Of a DNA stretch of 64,000 nt, positions 51,984 to 60,250 are shown piece after piece. The translations under genes and the position numbers were made by a program. How positions within the stretch are numbered: the first letter of the stretch is position 1; each line of letters starts with the position of its first letter. The notes beneath the pieces are model-generated. The model made no database searches and was not told the DNA's origin. It saw only the letters and a program-made list of their open reading frames with translations. The stretch is from Blastocatellia bacterium (GTDB taxonomy: Bacteria > Acidobacteriota > Blastocatellia > Pyrinomonadales > Pyrinomonadaceae). The stretch covers positions 434,001-498,000 of the forward strand of contig PMSM01000003.1 of assembly GCA_003168335.1 (NCBI GenBank), in the 5' to 3' direction.

Positions 51984-53300
51984 GCTGTTTTCCGCGAAGA
52001 TTTGTACCAGATTAAGCAACGTCTCGGTCGTTTTTTCCAGCCCTCGTCGAGAATTGAATTCCAGCTTACCGTGAAAATTCATTCCGCCGGTGAACAGATT
52101 GGGGCAGGGCAGTCCGCGAAAAGTGAGATTCGAGCCATCGGTCCCACCGCGGATTGGCTTGATCGTCGGCTTCAGTCCGGCCCGCCGCGCAGCCTCAATC
52201 GCGTTGTCGGTCAACTGTGGATAGTCCTTTAGCACTTCTTTCATGTTCTTGTAGTTCTCTTTGACCTCAATGCTGATCTTTACCTTGGGAAATCTCCGCT
52301 GAGTCAGCCGGACCATCCGTCGCAGCAATCTCTCTTTGGCGTTTAGCCCGTCGACCTCGAAGTCACGCAACAAAATCTTCAGGGTTGATTCTTCAACATC
52401 GGCTACGCCGGCGTAAGGATGGACGAAGCCAACGCGGCCCGCAGTTGTTTCCGGCAACATGTTTTGCGGAAAGCGCGAAAGGTAATCGGCCAACGCATAC
52501 ATTGCATTGATCATGATTCCTTTGGCGGTGCCGGGATGGGTGCTCTTTCCCTTGAAGGTAACGGTCGCGGTCTTTGCGCTCCAGGTTTCGTTGCTGATCT
52601 CGCCGAGTTCTTCACCGTCAACCGTGTAGGCGAACTTCGCCCCGAAATTTTCCACTTCAAACTTGTCGATGCCGCCGCCGACTTCTTCGTCGGGCGTGAA
52701 GGCGATTGCGATCGTCCCATGCTTGATCCGCGGATTCTGTCGCAGCGTGTCGATCATGGTCATAATCTCGGCGACACCCGACTTGTCATCTGAGCCGAGC
52801 AGCGTCGTGCCGTCGGCGGTGATGATGTCATCACCGATCATTTCTTTCAGCGTTGGGTTCTTCGCAACACTGATCACCTGTGTCTTATCGTTCGGCAAGA
52901 CAATATCGCCGCCCTGATAGTTCTTGTGAATGATCGGGTTCACGTTGGCGCCCGACACGGCGTCCGACGTGTCCATGTGCGCAAGGAAACCAATCACCGG
53001 CGCCTTCGAGTTGTCGGTCAGGTTTCCCGGCACCTTCGCATAGACGATGCAAAACTCGCTGATGCGCACATTCTCGGCGCCCAGTTCCTTGAGTTCCTTT
53101 TCGAGCAGTCTCGCGAGATTGAACTGCTTCTGCGTGCTGGGCACGGTCGGCGCATCTTCCCGGGACTGCGTGTCAATCTTCGCGTAACGCAGAAAGCGCT
53201 CGAGCGCAGTTTCCTTCGGCGGATTTGTTTGGGCCGTTGCGTGCGATGCGGCAGCGCCCAACAAGAACAAACTGATAACCAGAACAAGCGTGAATCTCAT
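51975..53300 (-). CDS. pepT: Exported peptidase T-like M20 aminopeptidase
   Basis: The 441-residue protein resembles tripeptidase PepT but with an N-terminal signal peptide (MRFTLVLVISLFLLGAAASHATA). Metal sites are visible: GFLAHMDTSDAVSG, TLLGSDDKSGVAEIMT, FTPDEEVGGGIDKF, DGEELGEI and the C-terminal FTGGMNFHGKLEF. ATG 53300 replaces the track start 53366. The last residues ENSRP and the stop fall in a VOC remnant. An exported PepT is unusual. Confidence 0.88.
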   Translation of the reverse strand: MRFTLVLVISLFLLGAAASHATAQTNPPKETALERFLRYAKIDTQSREDAPTVPSTQKQFNLARLLEKELKELGAENVRISEFCIVYAKVPGNLTDNSKAPVIGFLAHMDTSDAVSGANVNPIIHKNYQGGDIVLPNDKTQVISVAKNPTLKEMIGDDIITADGTTLLGSDDKSGVAEIMTMIDTLRQNPRIKHGTIAIAFTPDEEVGGGIDKFEVENFGAKFAYTVDGEELGEISNETWSAKTATVTFKGKSTHPGTAKGIMINAMYALADYLSRFPQNMLPETTAGRVGFVHPYAGVADVEESTLKILLRDFEVDGLNAKERLLRRMVRLTQRRFPKVKISIEVKENYKNMKEVLKDYPQLTDNAIEAARRAGLKPTIKPIRGGTDGSNLTFRGLPCPNLFTGGMNFHGKLEFNSRRGLEKTTETLLNLVQIFAENSRP

Positions 53301-53337
53301 CGTTATTGTTTCCCCAGTTGTTTTAGGACGGAGAGAA

Positions 53338-53781
53338 TTATCGTACACCCACCGCGTTGCCGCCAACGTTCGGGTAAGAAACCAGGGAGAGACCTTTCAG
53401 CGGCTGGCCGAAAGTGAACTCGACGATATGTCCGTCTGGATCGCGCACCATCGCGAAATATCCCACGACACCGCCAGCATCTAACGGAGGCTGCACCAGA
53501 ATGTCTTGGCGGCGGGCCTGTTCAGCAATTTGATCGACTTCTGCGCGCGAGTCGCATTGAAAGCCGAAGTGATCGAGACGCGCCTTTACTTCATCCTGAA
53601 CGATCACCAGCACGAAGATTGGATCTTCACCAGCGGGAGTAGCAGGACCGAGCCAGACATTGTGACGGCCTTCGAGCCGGCGGTCACGCACGATCGAAAG
53701 ACCACAGAATGAAGTGTAGAACGCAACCGAAGCGTCGAGATCGCTGGCGTTGATTGTGATGTGCGTCCAGCGAATTGGCAT
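53338..53781 (-). CDS. VOC (glyoxalase/dioxygenase-fold) protein
   Basis: The 147-residue protein has two beta-alpha-beta-beta-beta units: ITINASDLDASVAFYTSFCGL opens the first and YFAMVRDPDGHIVEFTFGQPL closes the second. Metal-ligand-like residues include the His of THITIN and the Glu of HIVEF. Substrate unknown. It precedes the pepT gene, and a C-terminal copy follows it. Confidence 0.82.
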   Translation of the reverse strand: MPIRWTHITINASDLDASVAFYTSFCGLSIVRDRRLEGRHNVWLGPATPAGEDPIFVLVIVQDEVKARLDHFGFQCDSRAEVDQIAEQARRQDILVQPPLDAGGVVGYFAMVRDPDGHIVEFTFGQPLKGLSLVSYPNVGGNAVGVR

Positions 53782-53867
53782 CGTTATCTTGCAGCCAGCT
53801 GATAAAGAAAACGCGCCGCCAATTTCACGGCAGCGCGCCCGACTTGTTAACGCTTACTGGTACTGAC

Positions 53868-55022
53868 CTACTTCATTGCCAGCTCACCGTTCAGCTTCAT
53901 GATCTCGAGGGTCATGTCGGCCGCGGCGTACATGTCTTTCACGTCCAGCCATTCCTTGACGGTGTGAATCGCGCGCATGCCCGTCCCGAGGTTCGCGCAT
54001 TCGATGCCCTTGCGATTGAAAACGTTTGCGTCACAGCCACCGCCGGACGCCATCGTCTTGACGTCGAGACCCATGCGCTGGGCCGCTTTAATCACCAGTT
54101 GGACGACATGCGAACTGTCGGGCACGTCCATCGATGAGTAGTCGCGTTCGATGTGCGCTTCGACTGAGGCCTTTGTGGTTTTGCCCTCAACGGTGACTTG
54201 ATATTTGGCAGCCGCGGCCTCCAGGCATTTGGTCATGTGCTGCGTTTGAGCTTCCAGTTTCTCTTCGCTGTGTGAGCGAGCTTCGCCTTTCAGCACAGCC
54301 AGATTCGGAATAATGTTCGTAGCCATGCCGCCTTCGATCTGGCCGATGTTGGCAGTCGTCTCAGAATCGATGCGGCCGAGTTTCATTGCCACGATCCCTT
54401 CGGCGGCAATCTTGATCGCCGAAATCCCATCTTCAGGAGCAACGCCCGCATGCGACTCGAGTCCATGAATCCGGTATTCCATGTGATTCGATGATGGGCC
54501 CTTCGTGAAGAGAAAACCCGGGTCGTCCGAGTCGAAGACTATTCCGTACTTGGCATTGATCTTTGAGACGTCGACGTTCTTGGCGCCCAGCAAGCCCACT
54601 TCTTCACAGATGGAAAAGATTGCTTCGATGGGCGTGTGCGGAACGTTCTGCTCTCGCAGGCAGCGAATCACTTCGATGACCACGGCGCAGCCTGACTTGT
54701 CATCGCCGCCGAGGACGGTCGTGCCGTCGGTGCGGATGATGTCGCCTTCGACAATTGGTTTGACGCCTTCGCCGGGCACGACGGTGTCCATGTGCGCGCT
54801 CATCATGATCGAAGCGGCGCCGGGAATCGTGCCCGGAAACCGAGCGATGACGTTGCCGGTGTTGCCGCCAACTTTCTCTCCGGCGTCGTCAATCTCGACC
54901 TGGGCGCCCATTTCTTCACAATACTTCTTGATGCGCTGCGCGACGTCGCGTTCTTTGCGAGAGTGGCTGTCGATCTGGACCAATTCGAGCAGAAGATTTT
55001 TGATGCGTTCCTGGTTGATCAT
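53868..55022 (-). CDS. M20 family peptidase T-like aminopeptidase
   Basis: The 384-residue metallopeptidase has MSAHMDTVVPGEGVKP, TTVLGGDDKSGCAVVIEV, FSICEEVGLLGAKN (catalytic Glu-Glu), FDSDDPG and a C-terminal GIECANLGTGMRAIHTVKEW (His ligand), consistent with tripeptidase T/M20 enzymes. ggaggtc precedes ATG 55022, which I prefer over 55073. It lacks a signal peptide, so it is cytoplasmic, in contrast to the exported paralogue at 51975. Confidence 0.9.
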   Translation of the reverse strand: MINQERIKNLLLELVQIDSHSRKERDVAQRIKKYCEEMGAQVEIDDAGEKVGGNTGNVIARFPGTIPGAASIMMSAHMDTVVPGEGVKPIVEGDIIRTDGTTVLGGDDKSGCAVVIEVIRCLREQNVPHTPIEAIFSICEEVGLLGAKNVDVSKINAKYGIVFDSDDPGFLFTKGPSSNHMEYRIHGLESHAGVAPEDGISAIKIAAEGIVAMKLGRIDSETTANIGQIEGGMATNIIPNLAVLKGEARSHSEEKLEAQTQHMTKCLEAAAAKYQVTVEGKTTKASVEAHIERDYSSMDVPDSSHVVQLVIKAAQRMGLDVKTMASGGGCDANVFNRKGIECANLGTGMRAIHTVKEWLDVKDMYAAADMTLEIMKLNGELAMK

Positions 55023-55149
55023 GCGGACCTCCGTTCGGGACCGGTAAATAGCAAATAGAGATTGGTATGACACCTCTATTTACCACTCACTGTTTACTAT
55101 GCACAAGCCGCCGTCATTGGGCCGGTTCTGAAATCTCATTAGCACCCCG

Positions 55150-55322
55150 CTTCAGCGACCGTGTGAAAACTCAGAGACGTGAAACGGGCGACTGAAGATC
55201 GCTTCGGCTCGAAGCCCTCGAAGAATTTCAGCCGTCCGCTTCGCGGACTGATTCCTTCATGGTTGCTCTGCCCCCAGCGATAAATCGCTGGGCTATTGTC
55301 AGGCGTCCGTTTCACGGACTTT
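55150..55322. repeat. Hairpin array H4
   Basis: Stem-loops such as agtccgcgaagcggacggctg, cccagcgataaatcgctggg, and gtccgtgaaacggac separated by short linkers. The caatagcccagcg block matches 44990..45060. The array lies between the peptidase start and the acyltransferase gene. Confidence 0.65.
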
Positions 55323-56087
55323 ATTACTCGCTGTTTTCGTCCCCCACGCTTCGCCCCGCTGATTGATCCCATCAAGCGCGCGCTGTAGTTCGTCGCGCTT
55401 CGCTTTCAGCGCTTCTTCATTCGCGTCAGCAGCGACGTAGATTGGCGGCGCGATGTCCACCCGCGCGCGGGTGTATGGTTTCGGCACCTGGAACCCGTCC
55501 CAGCTTTTCTTTGCTTCCCAAAATCTCCTGGCAGTAATCGTGAACGGCAGAATAGGATTGCCGGTCTTCTTGGCCAGCAATACCGCGCCCATTTTGGCCA
55601 CGTAGCGTGGCCCTTTCGGACCGTCGATGGTAAACGCCGTCGGACAGCTGGCGCGCATCAGTCGCACCATCTCAACGACCGCGCCGGTAGCCCCGCGAGT
55701 CGATGAACCGCGGGCGGCGCCATACCCGAATCGCTGAATGAAGCGGGCGATGTACTCGCCGTCAAAACTCCGCGAAGTCATGACGACGATGCGACGGTGA
55801 CGCCAGAAATAAGTCGAGAGAAAGACCCGATTGTGCCAGAAGGTATAAATCGGCAACCTGCCGTCGCGCGCTGCCGCTTCCCAGTTTTCCCAACCTTCGA
55901 TCCTGAACTTAACCGTCCGGCCGATCATTTTGATCAGCATAAAGAAAACCAGATCAGCAGCGCGAATCACGACGCGATCCATAAACGAATAGGTCGAGAG
56001 GCGAGCAAAAGAGTAGGCGCGATCGATGTTGGCTGAAGGCGAGTGTTTTTTCGCACCAGCTGCGGGTGGTTGGGTGGAAACCTGCAT
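55299..56087 (-). CDS. DUF374 lysophospholipid acyltransferase-like protein
   Basis: The 262-residue protein has an N-terminal hydrophobic segment (about 40-60) and an acyltransferase core: YTFWHNRVFLSTYFW (catalytic His region), GSSTRGATGAVVEMVRLM and AFTIDGPKGPRYVAKMGAVLLAKKTGNPILP, typical of the DUF374 branch of LPLAT enzymes. It would acylate a lipid A-like or phospholipid intermediate at the inner membrane. ATG 56087 is preferred to GTG 56090. Confidence 0.82.
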   Translation of the reverse strand: MQVSTQPPAAGAKKHSPSANIDRAYSFARLSTYSFMDRVVIRAADLVFFMLIKMIGRTVKFRIEGWENWEAAARDGRLPIYTFWHNRVFLSTYFWRHRRIVVMTSRSFDGEYIARFIQRFGYGAARGSSTRGATGAVVEMVRLMRASCPTAFTIDGPKGPRYVAKMGAVLLAKKTGNPILPFTITARRFWEAKKSWDGFQVPKPYTRARVDIAPPIYVAADANEEALKAKRDELQRALDGINQRGEAWGTKTASNKVRETDA

Positions 56088-56099
56088 CACTTTTTTCGG

Positions 56100-56370
56100 A
56101 TCAAAGCGCCAAGGGCGCGCAATGTAATAGCCTGGGCCAACGGCCCAGGTACGGACGCGATTGGAATTCCGAGCACTGAAGGTGCGTAATTGATCGGACT
56201 AAAACAGTTCATTCATGGTACTGCTCGAACCTATGTTTGATGCCGCGCCTTCAGCGCTCTCTAGTTAAGAAGGATGCAACTTACCTGGGGCGCTGCCCCA
56301 GGCTTTTGCATTCCGCGCCTTCGGCGCTTTACCCGGTCGCTACCGCTCCCGGTTCTGTACCTCTTCCCGG
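56100..56370. repeat. Hairpin array H5
   Basis: Stem-loops including cctgggccaacggcccagg, cctggggcgctgccccagg and gcgccttcggcgc in about 270 bases between two acyltransferase genes. No ORF is credible. Confidence 0.6.
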
Positions 56371-57288
56371 TCAATCGTAGATCCCCGGCTCGCCCGGCGG
56401 CCGGGTCTTCCAACGCCGGTGAATCCAGAGCCACTGATCAGGATAACGCCGCACGTACTTCTCAACTACATCGGTAAACAGTTGAGTCAGGCGCCGCACG
56501 TCATCTTCATCATCGCCGGATCGTTCGAATCGGAGCGGCTCGTCAATCTTCAGGAGAAAACGCCGGCGGTGTCGATCCCATGGAGCAAACACCGGCAACA
56601 CGGCAGCCTCGGTGCGCAGCGCAAGTTTGGCCAGCATGAAAGTCGTCGATGCCTGCACGTCAAAAAAGTCGACGAAGATTGCTTCGCGGTCCAGCGTGTT
56701 TAGATCAACCAGAATCCCGAGCAGGCCGCCCATCTGGAGGATCTGAAGCATCTCGCGCGCGGCCGAGCGCTTGTCGATAGTGCGATTGCCGAGACGCGTG
56801 CGCCGCTGATCGACCAGTTTTTCAATCTTCGGATTATCGATCCGGCGCACCAGAAAGCTCAAAGGATGTCCGAACAGCGAAAGCGCAAAACTCGAAAGCT
56901 CCCAGGCCCCCACATGGCCAGTGAAAAGAATGATACCGCGGCCACTTTCACGGGCCGCGTCGATGTGTTCCAGCCCTTCGCACTCAACCATGCTTTGCAA
57001 AGTCCGAGGGTCAGCGGTCGTGAAGTGACTGAAGACTCCGAGCAGCCGGCCCAGACTTTCAAAACAACCGTGCAGCAAAAGCCGGCGCCGGCTTTGATCC
57101 AATTCCGGAAATGCGAGCTCTAAATTTCTGAGGCCGGTGCGCCGCAAGCGGCCGGAAAAATAGTAAGCGCCACGGCCTAACTTTGCGCACAGGAACAAAG
57201 CCACCCGCAGCGGCAGCCGGCCGAAAACGAATAGCAGCGAGCCGGCCATCAGGTATTCGAGATTAATTTGCAGGTTGGATTTGCTCAT
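56371..57288 (-). CDS. LpxL/HtrB-type lipid A acyltransferase
   Basis: The 305-residue protein has an N-terminal helix (about 12-35) and the HX4E motif FTGHVGAWELSSFAL (near residue 125), followed by LSFLVRRIDNPKIEKLV and GGLLGILVDLNTLDREAIFVDFF, as in lauroyl/myristoyl transferases. It adds secondary acyl chains to lipid A precursors. It is next to a DUF374 acyltransferase in the same direction. Confidence 0.85.
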   Translation of the reverse strand: MSKSNLQINLEYLMAGSLLFVFGRLPLRVALFLCAKLGRGAYYFSGRLRRTGLRNLELAFPELDQSRRRLLLHGCFESLGRLLGVFSHFTTADPRTLQSMVECEGLEHIDAARESGRGIILFTGHVGAWELSSFALSLFGHPLSFLVRRIDNPKIEKLVDQRRTRLGNRTIDKRSAAREMLQILQMGGLLGILVDLNTLDREAIFVDFFDVQASTTFMLAKLALRTEAAVLPVFAPWDRHRRRFLLKIDEPLRFERSGDDEDDVRRLTQLFTDVVEKYVRRYPDQWLWIHRRWKTRPPGEPGIYD

Positions 57289-57340
57289 CAGCGGCCGCGA
57301 TTGAGAGGTGAGTGTAGCGCATGCCCGGTGATGAGCAAAA

Positions 57341-57484
57341 ATTTGGAGTGCGCCGACTTGTCGGCGCTTTGGTTCGGAGTACGGCCTTTAGGCGGATGTT
57401 ACGGAGGATGCAAGGTCCGCCTGAAGGCGGAACTCCGAACAATCCAAAGCGGCGTCGCGCTATGCTTGCCGCCGCACTCCAAAT
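57341..57484. repeat. Nested palindromic repeat (family C, copy 3, carrying a second element)
   Basis: The outer arms atttggagtgcgccgacttg and the mirrored gccgcactccaaat match family C. Inside, at 57373..57439, ttcggagtacggcctttaggcgg and ccgcctgaaggcggaactccgaa form a separate palindrome, placed at the usual centre of the family C element. Confidence 0.8.
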
Positions 57485-57603
57485 CGCCTCGTCACCTGTC
57501 CCTTCCTCTGATATATTCTGCAACGCGATCGGCGAACTCATCGTATTCCACAATTGGGAAAGGCCTTCGGCTAAATCTCTCCGCTGCCGAATATTTCAAC
57601 CAG

Positions 57604-58359
57604 ATGATCCAGAGCGGTCACGACAAGTGCCGGATCCTCATCGTTGAGTGTGATGACGACATTCGTGCCGGTTTGGCCCGGGACTTGAACCAGCTCGGCC
57701 ATGAAGTGACTTTGGAAAGCGAGCGAGACAAAGCGCTGGCTCGGGCGGACCTGGCGCAGTTTGATCTGCTGGTCAGCGATCTGGTTGATCGCGACTCGGC
57801 AACTGAGCCGGAGAGCGTGAGATCGTTCAAGATGGCCGTGACCAGTCTGCAAACGCGGCGCACAATTGCCGAGCTGCACGACATCATCGAGAAGACCCTC
57901 CTCTTCAAACTTCAACACATCGATGGCGATCAGAAGGCCGTTCGGGAAAAGATCGACCTGGAGTTGCCCAGCGATCTGACGCTGATGAACACCGTGCTCG
58001 AGTATCTGCTGGATCGGGTAGCAAGGTTGGGCTTGATCAAAATAGAGCAATCGAATTTGTTCGTCGCGTTGGACGAAGCGTTTGTGAATGCAGTGAAGCA
58101 CGGCAATCGAAACGATCCGTCAAAGTTGCTGCGCGTTACTGCTGAGCTGTCGGCCCACGAAGCCATCTTCACGGTCGAAGACGAAGGCGATGGTTTTGAC
58201 GTACGCGAGATTCCCGATCCACGTGACCCGGCGAATCTTTTCAAATCCTCCGGCCGTGGTGTCCTGCTGATCTACAACATCATGGACGAAGTCGAGTACA
58301 GCGAACGCGGCACGCGACTGAAAATGGTCAAGCGTCCGGAAGGTCTGTCCCCCAATTAA
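57604..58359 (+). CDS. Receiver-like plus HATPase anti-sigma-type regulator
   Basis: The 251-residue protein has an N-terminal receiver-like part (about 8-60, ILIVECDDDIRAGLARDLNQLGHEV) and a C-terminal GHKL ATPase domain of the RsbW/SpoIIAB type: LFVALDEAFVNAVKHGN (N box), EDEGDGFDVREIPDP (G1) and SSGRGVLLIYNIMDEVEY (G2). The N-terminal part is shorter than a full receiver. I take ATG 57604 as start, since everything upstream to 57268 reads through repeats. It may be a partner-switching kinase. Confidence 0.8.
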   Translation: MIQSGHDKCRILIVECDDDIRAGLARDLNQLGHEVTLESERDKALARADLAQFDLLVSDLVDRDSATEPESVRSFKMAVTSLQTRRTIAELHDIIEKTLLFKLQHIDGDQKAVREKIDLELPSDLTLMNTVLEYLLDRVARLGLIKIEQSNLFVALDEAFVNAVKHGNRNDPSKLLRVTAELSAHEAIFTVEDEGDGFDVREIPDPRDPANLFKSSGRGVLLIYNIMDEVEYSERGTRLKMVKRPEGLSPN

Positions 58360-58380
58360 GGACGTGAGGTAAAGAGAACT

Positions 58381-58550
58381 AATCATTTTCCATTTGTCGT
58401 TTTCCATCATTCTTCGCGGCCGTTCGTGTGTTTTAGTGGATCGTTCTTCATTTCTCAGCTACGCACACGACCCACGAAGTACACTAAGCAACACTAAATG
58501 AATGCCGCAGATGGCGAATGAAAAATGTCAAATGACAAATGGAAAATGAT
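58381..58550. repeat. MITE-like element supplying a start codon (family G, copy 1)
   Basis: aatcattttccatttgtc at 58381 and gacaaatggaaaatgatc at 58533..58550 are inverted arms (17 of 18 match). The middle has gtggatcgttcttcatttctcagc and acgacccacgaagt. The right arm contains the ATG and the codons for MSNDKWKM of the next gene. Confidence 0.75.
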
Positions 58551-60033
58551 CCGGTCGATTCGCAACCTGATTCTGCTTGCGCTGACGGCCGGAGTGCCGC
58601 GAATCGTTGGCGCGCTCTTTGTGCACAAAGAGCCTTTCGGCGACGCGTACTGCTACATTGAGCAGGCGACGATGATGCGAGGTAAGATCGTCGGCGGCTA
58701 TCTTGCCATCGAAAACTTTTACGGATTTTGGCTTCCGCTGTATCAATTCTTTTGCTCAATTGTCTCGGTCCCATTTAACCATCCGGTTTACGTCAGCAGG
58801 TTAGTGGCGGCGTCGGCTGGAACCGGCGTCTGCGTCCTGGTTTATGTATTCAGTTACTTGCTGACCTCAAACCAGCGACTATCGCTCGCGGCTTTTCTGG
58901 CGATTGCTTTCAATCCGTTTCATCTGGAGTATTCATTTTCCGCGATGACCGACATCCCGCATGCACTGTTGGTGATGTTGTGCCTCTATTTTGTGATCAC
59001 CGATCGCTGGAAGCTCGCCGCGTTGATGGGAGCTGCGGCCTGCCTGATTCGACTGGAAAGTTGGATGCTGATTTTGCTGGTACCGGCGATTCAGGTGATG
59101 CGCCGGCGGACGTGGCCCGTTCTGACCGCGCTGATCCTTTCGACGGGCCCGGCGATCTGGCTGTTCATCTGCTGGAAGACCACCGGAGATCCACTGGCGT
59201 CTTTCCACGCCCACAATCAATATATGGCCGCCCGACTGCTGGCGCATCCGGAATTCACTCGGCTGACTCTCGACCGTTTGTGGAGCGATGCGAACCGCCT
59301 CGCTTACTCGGTGAACGTCGCCGTCATGGTCGGATGCCTGGCGGCGTTGTGGTTTGTCTTCCGCGAATGGCGCAACGGCGCGCGCGAACGTAAAGCGTTT
59401 GGGTTTACAAACCCGATGGTTTGCCTCGCGTTCTTTTTCGCTTACCTCAGCTTCATCCTGTTTGCGTACCTGACCAAGAACAATACCGACATCTGGCCTC
59501 GCTATGGCCTGATACTGTTCTCGCTTGGCTTGCCGTTGCTCGCGTACGCGGCTCAGCAAATCTTTAGAGGTCGAGCGGCTTTGGCTCAGGTGGTGCTGAT
59601 AATTGCAATCTTGATTGGGTTCGTTCAACTGAAGACCCAGGTTGAGGATCTGGCGCGATTCGTGACCCAGAAGACTCGGCCTGAGACTATCGCGAACTAT
59701 TTAAAGAAAGAATACGCTTCCGATCCATCGATCAAGATTTTCTGCGATAGCCCCGAAGTAAGGATCATCTCCGGGATTCCCGGAGACCATTTCTATCATT
59801 CTTTTTTTGACGGTGTGCCGAAAGATCGGGAAGGCTTCGTCGGTTTCCTGCGAACCAAAGGCATAAAGTTCCTGATGATTCCGGAAGAAGATGAAACCTC
59901 AACGCCCAGTCAGTTGTTTCCCCCCGGTCGGGTGAAAGACACTGGCGCATTCGAAGACGTGATCCCGCCGCCGGACGACCGGCGCGCCGACAGTCTCTAC
60001 CGAGTTCGCGACGTGAAGTCGCCGGCAGGATAG
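58525..60033 (+). CDS. GT39-like membrane glycosyltransferase
   Basis: The 502-residue protein has about 10-12 membrane helices. The first luminal loop carries KEPFGDAYCYIEQA (PMT/ArnT-type catalytic loop position) and the family pattern of hydrophobic repeats; the C-terminal domain is soluble (about 390-502). It probably transfers a sugar from a polyprenyl phosphate to protein or lipid on the outer face. The start codon and MSNDKWKM lie within a MITE-like arm. A related gene follows. Confidence 0.75.
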   Translation: MSNDKWKMIRSIRNLILLALTAGVPRIVGALFVHKEPFGDAYCYIEQATMMRGKIVGGYLAIENFYGFWLPLYQFFCSIVSVPFNHPVYVSRLVAASAGTGVCVLVYVFSYLLTSNQRLSLAAFLAIAFNPFHLEYSFSAMTDIPHALLVMLCLYFVITDRWKLAALMGAAACLIRLESWMLILLVPAIQVMRRRTWPVLTALILSTGPAIWLFICWKTTGDPLASFHAHNQYMAARLLAHPEFTRLTLDRLWSDANRLAYSVNVAVMVGCLAALWFVFREWRNGARERKAFGFTNPMVCLAFFFAYLSFILFAYLTKNNTDIWPRYGLILFSLGLPLLAYAAQQIFRGRAALAQVVLIIAILIGFVQLKTQVEDLARFVTQKTRPETIANYLKKEYASDPSIKIFCDSPEVRIISGIPGDHFYHSFFDGVPKDREGFVGFLRTKGIKFLMIPEEDETSTPSQLFPPGRVKDTGAFEDVIPPPDDRRADSLYRVRDVKSPAG

Positions 60034-60074
60034 AGAGAAACCCGGGATAGTGTTCCGTTAGTCTGGCGGATGCG

Positions 60075-60250
60075 ATCACCATTTTTCATTTATCATTCGC
60101 CATTCTTCTTCGTGTGATTTCGTGGATCGTTCTTCATTTCTCAGCGAAACGAACGATCCACGAAGTGACACGAAGCAACTCTAACTAAATCCCAAGTGGC
60201 AGATGAAAAATGTCAAATGAGAAATGGGAAATAACAAATGGAAAATCGCT
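60075..60250. repeat. MITE-like element supplying a start codon (family G, copy 2)
   Basis: Arms catttttcatttatcattcgcc and gatgaaaaatgtcaaatgagaaatgg are imperfect inverted repeats. The centre, gtggatcgttcttcatttctcagcg...gaacgatccac, closely matches the copy at 58381. The right arm contains the ATG of the next gene. Confidence 0.75.

Noticed and set aside
57268-57603. N-terminal extension of the HATPase protein, 112 residues
   Set aside because: It is encoded by the nested repeats and has no domain-like sequence.
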